From: DATGYC01 sp035298385
Lineage (GTDB): Bacteria > Bacillota > Sulfobacillia > Symbiobacteriales > Symbiobacteriaceae
Length of the DNA: 6,071 bases
Assembly (NCBI GenBank): GCA_035298385.1
Contig: DATGYC010000405.1
Span: 1 to 6,071, forward strand
Direction of reading: 5' to 3'
The notes beneath the pieces are model-generated. The model made no database searches and was not told the origin of the DNA. It saw only the letters and a list, made by a program, of their open reading frames with translations. Positions 1-5,960 of the stretch are shown here, piece after piece (the stretch's first letter is position 1; each line of letters opens with the position of its first letter). The translations under genes and the position numbers were made by a program.

Positions 1-1
1 C

Positions 2-343
2 CAGCCCTCTCTGGCTCGCTTCTACAAGGTCGCTAAGCGGCAGGAGGATGATATCGCGACCGTCTCGGCCGCCTTCGCCATCGACCTTGCCCCAGACGGG
101 ACGATCGCAACGGCTCGCCTCGCCTTTGGCGGGGTGGCAGCGACGCCGGTCCGAGCGACCAAGGTGGAGGTATTCTTGCAGGGGCGCCCCTGGTCCGCAG
201 CGACGATCGCTGAGGCGGCTGGCCTTCTGGCGTCCACCTTCCAGCCCCTGACCGATCATCGGGGCAGCGCAGCCTACCGGCGGGCGCTCCTCGGTAGCCT
301 ACTGCAGAAGTTCTGGCACGAGACGGGAGGTGGCGCGCAGTGA
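2..343 (+). CDS. xdhA: Xanthine dehydrogenase small subunit (FeS/FAD), C-terminal fragment
   Basis: The gene runs in from the left edge and ends at TGA 341-343; about 113 C-terminal residues are visible. They begin QPSLARFYKVAKRQEDDIATV and continue with FAFGG-like features of the CO dehydrogenase flavoprotein C-terminal domain: FYKVAKRQEDDIA, then ARLAFGGVAATPVRAT, and near the end DHRGSAAYRRALLGSLLQKFW. This domain ends the FAD half of the small subunit in two-subunit xanthine dehydrogenases. In that family the small subunit carries two 2Fe-2S clusters and FAD and passes electrons from the molybdenum centre to NAD+. The FeS domains and FAD-binding motifs lie outside the window and cannot be judged. 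The identity is strongly supported by the next gene, which encodes the partner subunit and overlaps this stop by four bases. A related FAD subunit of another molybdenum hydroxylase is the main alternative, but the partner keeps xanthine-specific residues. Confidence 0.9.
   Translation, partial: QPSLARFYKVAKRQEDDIATVSAAFAIDLAPDGTIATARLAFGGVAATPVRATKVEVFLQGRPWSAATIAEAAGLLASTFQPLTDHRGSAAYRRALLGSLLQKFWHETGGGAQ
326..330 (+). promoter_or_regulatory. Ribosome binding site for xdhB
   Basis: GGAGG lies inside the end of xdhA, nine bases before the GTG at 340. It supports GTG 340 as the xdhB start and translational coupling through the GTGA overlap (340-343). Confidence 0.75.
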
Positions 344-2790
344 GCGTTCACAAACCGCTGCCCCATGAATCCGCCATCGGTCATGTCACGGGTGCTGCCC
401 GGTATGTGGAGGATCTGGCCGGGCGCTTCCCTGATCTGCTCTGGGCCTGGCCGGTCCAGGCGCCCCATGCACGGGCACGACTGGTCGGGCTGGACCTTGC
501 AGCGGCGCAGAGCCACCCTGGGGTCGTCCACGTCCTGACGATCGACGATCTGCGTGGCGAGAATGAGGTCGGTCATGGCGATGAGCCACTCTTCGTCACC
601 GACGAGGTCGCCTACCATGGTCAGGCGGTCGCTTGGGTTCTCGCGGAGAGTCGGGAGGCGGCCCGGCAGGGCGCCCAACTCGTCCGGGCCGAGTACGAGC
701 CGCTTACCCCGATCCGCTCGATCGAAGAGGCGATCACTCAGGCCAGTTTCCACGGGGGCCTTCAGTCCTTCGGCCGTGGCGAGCCAGACCGAGCGATCGC
801 CCAGGCCCCCTTCCGGCTGACCGGTGAGGTCCGGATCGGCGGGCAGGAGCACTTCTACCTGGAGACCCAGGCCAGCCTTGCCATGATCGATGAGGCCGGG
901 TTGATGCAGGTCCACTCCTCGACCCAGCACCCGGCGGAGACCGGCGCAGTCGTCGCCCGGGTGCTCGGCTGGCCCGTCAATCAGGTCGTCGTCCAAACGC
1001 TCCGGCTGGGCGGCGGGTTCGGTGGCAAAGAGTCGCAGGCGGCGCCCTACGCGGCCGTGGCCGCGCTCGGGGCATGCGTGTCACCAAAGGGGCGCCCGGT
1101 CCTCGTCCGCCTTGGGCGGGGGGAGGATATGACCCTGACCGGCAAGCGTCATCCCTTCCTGGCCCGCTTTGCCGTCGGCTTCGATGGCGATGGGCGCCTT
1201 CAGGGCCTGAACGTCGAGCTTTGGAGCGACGGCGGCTGGTCGACCGACCTCTCGCCGGCGATCCTCTCGCGGGCGCTTCTGCACCTGGATAACGCCTACC
1301 AGATCCCGCACCTGCGGGCGACGGGGCAGGTCTGCCGGACCAACAAGGCCTCCAACACGGCCTTCCGGGGCTTTGGTGGACCGCAGGGGATGCTGGTGAT
1401 TGAAGAGATCATGAGCCGGGTCGCTGCCTACCTGGACCTCCCGCCGCATCTGGTGCGGGAGCGGAACCTCTACCGGAAGGGCGATCTCCAGGCGGCCCTC
1501 TCCTGCGGGGCTAAACTCGCCGTCTCCTCGGAGAACGCCGCCCTCCGGGCGGCCCTCTCCTGCGGAGCTAATCTCGCCGTGTCCTCGGAGAACGCCGCCC
1601 TCCGGGCGGCCTTCTCCTGCGGGGCTAAACTCGCCGTCTCCTCGGAGAACGCCGCCCGGACCCACTACGGTCAGCCGGTCAGGGATGTAGAGCGGATTAC
1701 GCAGATCTGGACCGATCTGAAGGCCACTAGTCGCTTTGAGGAGCGGCTGGCTGAGGTGGCGGCCTTCAATGAACAGAGCCCCCACGTCAAGCGGGGGCTA
1801 GCGCTCACGCCGGTTAAGTTCGGCATCTCCTTTACGCTGACCCACCTGAACCAGGCGGGCGCCCTGGTCCTGATCTACCAGGACGGCTCGGTCCAGGTGA
1901 ACCACGGCGGGACCGAGATGGGACAGGGGCTCCACACCAAGATCGCCCAGATCGCCGCCGACTCTCTAGGTGTACCACTGCCCGCCATCCGGGTGATGCC
2001 GACCCGCACGGACAAGGTCCCGAACGCCTCGGCGACGGCAGCCTCATCGGGCACCGACCTGAACGGGGCGGCGGTCCGAGAGGCCTGCCTCGCCCTGCGG
2101 GAGCGGCTGACGGGGGTGGCGGCGGGGCTCTGGGAGGTAGACCCCTCCGCCGTGACGTGTGCGGCAGGCGTGGTCTCGGCGCCGGGTCAGTCGCTCCCCT
2201 TCGCCGAACTCGTCAAGTTAGCCTACGAGCAGCGGGTCCAGCTCTTCGCGACCGGTTTCTACCGGACTCCAGAGATCTTCTACAGCAAGGAGCAGGGGGA
2301 GGGCAGCCCCTTCCGCTACTTCGCCTGGGGCGCCGCCGTCAGCGAGGTCGAGTTGGACGGCTTCACCGGTCAGTCGACGATCCGGTCGGTCGAGATCCTG
2401 CACGACTGCGGCGACTCGATCAATCCGCTGATCGATCGTGGTCAGGTCGAGGGCGGCTTCGTCCAGGGGCTGGGCTGGTTGACCCAGGAGGAGTTGGTCT
2501 GGGATGAGCAGGGGCGGCTGCTGACCAAGGGCGCCTCGACCTACAAGCTCCCCGGTGCAAACTGGCTACCAGAGCGGTTCGAGATCCGCTTCTTGGAGCG
2601 TGCAACTGAGCCCGGTGCCGTCCTCGGCGCCAAGGCGGTAGGCGAACCACCCCTGATGCTGGCCCTCTCGGTTCGGGAAGCGCTACGAGCCGCGGTGGCC
2701 GCCTTTGGTGGACCGATCGAGATCGACTCCCCGCTCACGCCGGAACGCCTCTTCTGGGCGTGCCACGAGCAGAAAGATGCTGTAGACTAA
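340..2790 (+). CDS. xdhB: Xanthine dehydrogenase large subunit, molybdopterin-binding, with a 57-residue repeat insertion
   Basis: This 816-residue protein is the molybdenum-cofactor subunit that hydroxylates hypoxanthine and xanthine to urate, acting with XdhA in the cytoplasm. Family landmarks appear in order: GQEHFYLETQ around residue 175, GGGFGGKE at 224-231, NTAFRGFGGPQ at 339-349, GTEMGQG at 524-530, a NPLIDRGQVEGGFVQGLGW block, and GEPP at 768-771. By family comparison, Glu175 and Arg343 match the substrate-binding Glu802 and Arg880 of bovine xanthine oxidoreductase, and Glu769 matches the catalytic Glu1261. This favours xanthine dehydrogenase over aldehyde oxidase. The start is GTG, overlapping the xdhA stop. 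The oddity is residues 383-439, three 19-residue repeats between RNLYRKGD and RTHYGQPV. Without them the protein would be 759 residues, close to the usual length of about 770-780. All key residues remain, so activity is plausible but unproven. Confidence 0.95.
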   Translation: MSVHKPLPHESAIGHVTGAARYVEDLAGRFPDLLWAWPVQAPHARARLVGLDLAAAQSHPGVVHVLTIDDLRGENEVGHGDEPLFVTDEVAYHGQAVAWVLAESREAARQGAQLVRAEYEPLTPIRSIEEAITQASFHGGLQSFGRGEPDRAIAQAPFRLTGEVRIGGQEHFYLETQASLAMIDEAGLMQVHSSTQHPAETGAVVARVLGWPVNQVVVQTLRLGGGFGGKESQAAPYAAVAALGACVSPKGRPVLVRLGRGEDMTLTGKRHPFLARFAVGFDGDGRLQGLNVELWSDGGWSTDLSPAILSRALLHLDNAYQIPHLRATGQVCRTNKASNTAFRGFGGPQGMLVIEEIMSRVAAYLDLPPHLVRERNLYRKGDLQAALSCGAKLAVSSENAALRAALSCGANLAVSSENAALRAAFSCGAKLAVSSENAARTHYGQPVRDVERITQIWTDLKATSRFEERLAEVAAFNEQSPHVKRGLALTPVKFGISFTLTHLNQAGALVLIYQDGSVQVNHGGTEMGQGLHTKIAQIAADSLGVPLPAIRVMPTRTDKVPNASATAASSGTDLNGAAVREACLALRERLTGVAAGLWEVDPSAVTCAAGVVSAPGQSLPFAELVKLAYEQRVQLFATGFYRTPEIFYSKEQGEGSPFRYFAWGAAVSEVELDGFTGQSTIRSVEILHDCGDSINPLIDRGQVEGGFVQGLGWLTQEELVWDEQGRLLTKGASTYKLPGANWLPERFEIRFLERATEPGAVLGAKAVGEPPLMLALSVREALRAAVAAFGGPIEIDSPLTPERLFWACHEQKDAVD
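1486..1656 (+). repeat. Three tandem 57-bp palindromic units inserted in frame in xdhB
   Basis: The units are 1486-1542, 1543-1599 and 1600-1656, each exactly 19 codons and starting on a codon boundary. By eye, units 1 and 3 differ at two positions, and unit 2 differs from each of them at four. Each starts with CTCCA or CTCCG followed by a 52-base imperfect inverted repeat. Its outer arms are GGCGGCCYTCTCC on the left and GGAGAACGCCGCC on the right (one mismatch in unit 3, two in units 1 and 2). Units 1 and 3 have an inner hairpin GCGGG-GCTAAA-CTCGC. Each junction between units forms a perfect GCCGCCC-TCC-GGGCGGC hairpin (1537-1553 and 1594-1610). The encoded unit is LRAALSCGAKLAVSSENAA or nearly so. 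Removing all 171 bases restores a normal XdhB sequence, RNLYRKGD joined to RTHYGQPV. It looks like a protein-invading repeat expanded in tandem; other copies in the genome cannot be seen from here. Confidence 0.93.
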
Positions 2791-2825
2791 GGAGCAACGC
2801 CCTCCTGGATGGGGGGCTCTGATGC

Positions 2826-2830
2826 GGAGG
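2826..2830 (+). promoter_or_regulatory. Ribosome binding site setting the glycosylase start
   Basis: GGAGG ends eight bases before the GTG at 2839. The upstream in-frame ATG at 2809 has no similar motif at a suitable distance, so the GTG is preferred as the start. Confidence 0.65.
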
Positions 2831-2838
2831 GATCGTGC

Positions 2839-3696
2839 GTGTCGATTTTCCTACAGCCAACGTCGCCGTACAGCTTCGACCTTTCGATGCGCCGTCTAGC
2901 CGCCATGCCCCGTATGGTCCTCTTCCAACTAGCTGAAGGCCCGAGCCTCGTCCGGGCCTTCCCGACCGGTCTCGTCCGGGTCAGTCAAGCGGGGGATGCG
3001 CTCCGGGTTGAGATCGAGGGCGAGCTTGACCCCGCTGCGGTCCTGCCCATGATCCGCCACGCCTTCTCGCTCGATCTGGACCACCAGGCCTTCCTCGCAC
3101 ACATGGCCGAGGCCGATCCTGCGATGGCGGCGCAGGTGGAGCGCTATCGGGGCGCCCGCCCGATCGTCCCCTTCACCCGCTGGGAGTCACTCGCCTGGGC
3201 GGTGATCGGTCAGCAGATCTCGCTCTCCGCCGCCTTCTCCCTACAGGCGGGGGTACTCCGCCTCGCCGGTGGGGAGTGGGGTGGGGTCCCCTACTTCCCT
3301 GATTCAGTGGCCGTGGCAACACTCTCGTATGAGCAGTTGCGTGGGGTGGGCTTCTCGCAGCGGAAGGCGGAGTACCTGATCGACCTGGCCCGGTTGGTCG
3401 CTTCCGGCGAGTTGGACCTAGCCGCCGTGGCCGCCCTTCCGCTGGAGACGGCGATCGAACGCCTGGCCGCCCTGCGCGGGATCGGTCGCTGGACAGCGGA
3501 GCGCTTCCTCATGGACTCCGGCCATCTAGACGCCTTCCCAGCGGCAGACGTGGGGGTTCGCAACGGATTGATCCAACTCTACGGCTGGACCGAGAAGCCA
3601 ACCGAGGAGCAGATCCGGGCGGTGGGGGAGCGGTGGCGCCCCTATCGGGCGCTGTCTACCTACTACCTTTGGCTAGGGCTACTGCTCTCGAAGTAA
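2839..3696 (+). CDS. DNA-3-methyladenine glycosylase II (AlkA-like, HhH-GPD superfamily)
   Basis: This 285-residue protein (GTG start) is a base-excision repair glycosylase that removes alkylated purines from DNA by cutting the base-sugar bond. Visible landmarks, numbered from GTG 2839: an N-terminal AlkA-like domain with no catalytic motif; AVIGQQISLSAA at 121-132, typical of the family; a helix-hairpin-helix LRGIGRWTAERFLM at 212-225; and the expected catalytic aspartate at Asp237 in FPAADVGVRNG. Near the end, WRPYRALSTYYLWLGL matches the family's final helix. There is no Ada-type methyltransferase domain and no four-cysteine FeS cluster motif, unlike endonuclease III or MutY. The gene lies 48 bases after xdhB with no terminator visible between them, so it may be co-transcribed, although the functions are unrelated. 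An ATG at 2809 would add ten residues. It ends in tandem TAA stops (3694-3699). Substrate preference cannot be read from the sequence. Confidence 0.9.
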   Translation: MSIFLQPTSPYSFDLSMRRLAAMPRMVLFQLAEGPSLVRAFPTGLVRVSQAGDALRVEIEGELDPAAVLPMIRHAFSLDLDHQAFLAHMAEADPAMAAQVERYRGARPIVPFTRWESLAWAVIGQQISLSAAFSLQAGVLRLAGGEWGGVPYFPDSVAVATLSYEQLRGVGFSQRKAEYLIDLARLVASGELDLAAVAALPLETAIERLAALRGIGRWTAERFLMDSGHLDAFPAADVGVRNGLIQLYGWTEKPTEEQIRAVGERWRPYRALSTYYLWLGLLLSK

Positions 3697-3698
3697 TA

Positions 3699-3731
3699 AA
3701 AGGCTCCACCCTGTCACAGGGTGGAGCCTTT
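3699..3731. terminator. Bidirectional rho-independent terminator between the glycosylase gene and lysS
   Basis: A perfect 15-bp inverted repeat, AAAGGCTCCACCCTG and its complement CAGGGTGGAGCCTTT, surrounds the three-base loop TCA. It starts inside the second TAA after the glycosylase gene and ends four bases before the lysS stop. The A/T ends on both sides allow it to serve both convergent genes, though the T-tracts are short (three on the plus strand, four on the minus strand). Confidence 0.9.
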
Positions 3732-3735
3732 AGCG

Positions 3736-5226
3736 CTACTCCTCGATCTTCGGCCGCATCGTCGGGAAGAGGACCACGTCCCGGATCGAAGCGGCATTCG
3801 TCAGCAGCATCACCAAGCGGTCGATGCCGATCCCGAGACCGCCGGTCGGGGGAAGGCCGATCTCCAGGGCGTAGACAAAATCATCGTCCATGTCGGTCGC
3901 CTCTTCGTTGCCGGCCGCCTTCTGGCGGACCTGCTCCTCGAAGCGCTCCCGCTGGTCGATCGGGTCGTTCAGCTCGGAGAAGGCGTTCGCCACCTCACGG
4001 CCGGTGATGTAGAGCTCGAAGCGGTCGGTCAGGCGGGGGTCAGCCCCGTTCTTCTTCGCCAGCGGCGAGGACTCGACCGGGTGCATCGTGACGAAGGTCG
4101 GCTGGATCAGCGCCGACTCGACCTTCTCCTCGAAGGTGCGGACCAGCAGGGCGCCCCAGGTATCGTCCTTCTTCACCTCGACGCCGCCGATGTGGGTGAC
4201 AGCCGCCTTGGCCGCCTCGCCGTCGATCGTCATGAAGTCGATTCCGGTATGCTCCTTGACCAAGTCCGCCATCGTGGCGATCCGCCACTCGCCGGAGAGG
4301 TCGACGGTATGCTCGCCGTAGGCGATCTTCAGCTCACCGTTATTGACCGCCTGGCAGCAGGCCTGGATCACTTCACGGGTGAGCTTCATGATATCGGTGT
4401 AGTCAGCGTAGGCCCAGTAGAGCTCGATCGAGGTGAACTCCGGGTTATGCCGGGTGGAGATGCCCTCGTTCCGGAAGATCCGGCCGATCTCATAGACCTT
4501 GTCAAAGCCGCCGACGATCAGGCGCTTCAGGTGCAGTTCGGTGGCGATCCGCAGGTAGAGCGTCAGGTCGAGGGCGTTGTGGTGGGTGATGAACGGCTTG
4601 GCCGCAGCACCACCGACAAGGCCGTGCATCGTCGGGGTCTCCATCTCATAGAAGCCACGCTGGTCCAGCCAGTTGCGCATCGTCCGTACGATCATGGTGC
4701 GCGCCTTGAACCGGGCGAGGGACTCCGGGTTCGAGATCAGGTCGAGGTAGCGCTTGCGATAGCGCTCCTCGGTATCGGAGAGGCCACCCCACTTGTCGGG
4801 CAGGGGGGCGAGCGACTTGGTCAGGAAGGTTAGCTTCTGCACCTGAATGGAGAGCTCACCCATCTTCGTCCGGATGACCGTGCCCTCGACGCCGACAATG
4901 TCGCCCAAGTCAGCTAGCTTGTAGGCCTCCCAGTCGGCCTCGGCTACATCGTCCCGCCGGACGTAGAGCTGGATCTGCCCCTCCTGGTCCTGGATGTGGC
5001 AGAAGCCGGCCTTGCCCATCAGACGCTTGGTCATGATGCGGCCAGCCAGCTTGACGGGGGCCTTCAGCGCCTCCAGCTCCTCACCGGTCTTCTCACCATA
5101 GGTGGCAAAGATGCTGCCGCGATCATGGGTACGCTCAAACCGCTGCCCGAAGGGCGCAATCCCCAACTCTTCCAGCTTCGCCAGCTTCTCGCGGCGTGCC
5201 TGGAGGACCTCTTCTTCCCTGCTCAT
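3736..5226 (-). CDS. lysS: Lysyl-tRNA synthetase, class II
   Basis: This 496-residue cytoplasmic enzyme joins lysine to its tRNA using ATP. An N-terminal helical stretch (MSREEEVLQARREKLAKLEE) is followed by an OB-fold anticodon-binding domain at about 58-139, with VKLAGRIMTKRLMGKAGFCH as its first strand region. The class II catalytic core then shows motif 1 (GFYEMETPTM, 191-200), motif 2 (RIFRNEGISTRHNPEFTSIE, starting at 249) and motif 3 (GGLGIGIDRLVMLL, 462-475). Length and order are normal and there is no frameshift. The start at 5226 is chosen because the N-terminus there matches the family and GGAGG lies 12 bases upstream. A longer in-frame reading to 5307 would run through the promoter. 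The gene is transcribed alone, away from the neighbouring 5375 gene and towards the glycosylase gene. No T-box leader fits between its promoter and start. Confidence 0.97.
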   Translation of the reverse strand: MSREEEVLQARREKLAKLEELGIAPFGQRFERTHDRGSIFATYGEKTGEELEALKAPVKLAGRIMTKRLMGKAGFCHIQDQEGQIQLYVRRDDVAEADWEAYKLADLGDIVGVEGTVIRTKMGELSIQVQKLTFLTKSLAPLPDKWGGLSDTEERYRKRYLDLISNPESLARFKARTMIVRTMRNWLDQRGFYEMETPTMHGLVGGAAAKPFITHHNALDLTLYLRIATELHLKRLIVGGFDKVYEIGRIFRNEGISTRHNPEFTSIELYWAYADYTDIMKLTREVIQACCQAVNNGELKIAYGEHTVDLSGEWRIATMADLVKEHTGIDFMTIDGEAAKAAVTHIGGVEVKKDDTWGALLVRTFEEKVESALIQPTFVTMHPVESSPLAKKNGADPRLTDRFELYITGREVANAFSELNDPIDQRERFEEQVRQKAAGNEEATDMDDDFVYALEIGLPPTGGLGIGIDRLVMLLTNAASIRDVVLFPTMRPKIEE

Positions 5227-5238
5227 TCGGATTTGAAT

Positions 5239-5243
5239 CCTCC
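5239..5243 (-). promoter_or_regulatory. Ribosome binding site for lysS
   Basis: Read on the minus strand this is GGAGG, 12 bases before the ATG at 5226. The spacing is longer than usual, but no closer candidate exists. Confidence 0.6.
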
Positions 5244-5268
5244 GTTCTGAATACGTTGCCTTCTGCAC

Positions 5269-5297
5269 ATGATAGGTTTTCGCTGGATGCCTGTCAA
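5269..5297 (-). promoter_or_regulatory. Sigma-70/sigma-A promoter for lysS
   Basis: On the minus strand a perfect -35 TTGACA (5297-5292) is followed by a 17-base spacer and a -10 TATCAT (5274-5269), one base from TATAAT. Transcription should start near 5262, giving a leader of about 36 bases. That is too short for a T-box or another large riboswitch, so expression looks constitutive. Confidence 0.88.
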
Positions 5298-5360
5298 TAT
5301 GAGGCAATCAGCCAGACCTGTGAAAAGGAAGAATGTTAAATAGGTTGAATTACTATTCTG

Positions 5361-5368
5361 AAAGGGGT
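5361..5368 (+). promoter_or_regulatory. Ribosome binding site for the 5375 gene
   Basis: AAAGGGGT lies a few bases before GTG 5375 and, with the next two bases, resembles AAGGAGGTGA with one base missing. It supports GTG 5375 over the upstream ATG at 5333, which has only AAGGAAG at very short spacing. Confidence 0.6.
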
Positions 5369-5374
5369 GATCCC

Positions 5375-5911
5375 GTGGGTCTGGTGCTCTTTCTGGTCTT
5401 GATGCTCCTCTTCTTTTGGTGGGGGCGGGAGCGGCGTGCCTTCCTGCGGGCGCCCCAGCCGGTCAGACTCGGCGCCCTAGCCCGGGCGGTCAAAGGCGCC
5501 GTTGACGGCCGCCGGATCACCGGCCAGTTTGCCGGACATGACGTGCGGGCAGGCCTGCTACTGCCGACGGGTTCTCAGAGTGCGGCAGCCCAGGAGGAGG
5601 CCGGGATGCACTGGCAGACGGTGATCCAGATGCCGGAGTGCGCTCCCTTTCGGCTGCACTGGGCGATCGATCCGGCTGTCGGGCGCCGGGCGCCCCTTCT
5701 GACCGGGCCTGATCCGGTCAGCCTGGAGCACCTACTCCGCTGGGCAGAGTTGGAGCCCCTCCTAGCTGACGGCGAGACCATCTTGGTGGGGGAGGAGGGG
5801 CGGCTCTGCCTGCTGGAGCGACTACCGGGGGATGGGTTGCCCACCCCTGAGCGGCTCTTGGCACATCTCGACCTGCTTGATCGGGCCGCGGAGACCCTGC
5901 GGTCTGCATAG
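5375..5911 (+). CDS. Unrecognised protein with one N-terminal membrane segment
   Basis: I do not recognise this 178-residue protein. From GTG 5375 it begins MGLVLFLVLMLLFFWWGRER: a hydrophobic segment of about 16 residues followed at once by a basic cluster, which suggests a membrane anchor with the rest in the cytoplasm (positive-inside rule). There is no lipobox cysteine or clear signal-peptidase site. The remaining 155 residues have no catalytic motif that I can name. They include VDGRRITGQFAGHDVRAGL, a HWQTVIQMPE strand-like stretch, GETILVGEEGRLCLLERLPG, and a C-terminal helix (PTPERLLAHLDLLDRAAETL). This looks like a small mixed alpha/beta domain. An ATG at 5333 would add 14 residues (MLNRLNYYSERGDP), but that stretch is AT-rich compared with the gene body and looks like a leader. 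It is divergent from lysS and ends at the 5912-5937 terminator. No convincing promoter was found for it. Confidence 0.8.
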   Translation: MGLVLFLVLMLLFFWWGRERRAFLRAPQPVRLGALARAVKGAVDGRRITGQFAGHDVRAGLLLPTGSQSAAAQEEAGMHWQTVIQMPECAPFRLHWAIDPAVGRRAPLLTGPDPVSLEHLLRWAELEPLLADGETILVGEEGRLCLLERLPGDGLPTPERLLAHLDLLDRAAETLRSA

Positions 5912-5937
5912 AAAGACGGGCCTACCGGCCCGTCTTT
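5912..5937. terminator. Bidirectional rho-independent terminator
   Basis: An 11-bp perfect inverted repeat, AAAGACGGGCC and GGCCCGTCTTT, surrounds the loop TACC. It begins one base after the stop of the 5375 gene and faces the convergent gene that ends at 5961. T-rich ends lie on both strands, so it can stop transcription from either side. Confidence 0.9.
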
Positions 5938-5960
5938 GTGTTTACACGAGCCAGGGGCGG

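Noticed and set aside
274..996. A 240-codon minus-strand open frame opposite xdhA-xdhB
   Set aside because: It is a shadow of a conserved gene pair in GC-rich DNA, with no recognisable domain.
1537..1553. A terminator hairpin inside xdhB
   Set aside because: There is no T-tract after the stem, and it lies within an open coding region.
1486..1656. A CRISPR-like array
   Set aside because: The units are directly tandem with no unique spacers, and they are translated in frame inside xdhB.
1081..1785. A 234-codon minus-strand open frame spanning the repeat array
   Set aside because: It is antisense to conserved XdhB motifs; it stays open partly because the repeats have few stops.
3721..4833. 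A 370-codon plus-strand open frame opposite lysS
   Set aside because: It is antisense to a well-conserved synthetase, starts in the terminator, and its translation is a low-complexity mirror of the GC-rich codon pattern.
5227..5307. An N-terminal extension of lysS to ATG 5307
   Set aside because: It would translate through the -35 and -10 elements, and the extra 27 residues do not resemble the family N-terminus.
5227..5374. A promoter for the rightward gene at 5375
   Set aside because: Weak -10-like sites (for example TACTAT at 5351) have no -35 partner at acceptable spacing, so none was called.
5938..5947. A short palindrome GTGTTTACAC as an operator
   Set aside because: It lies between a terminator and a gene end, not near a promoter, and is short enough to occur by chance.
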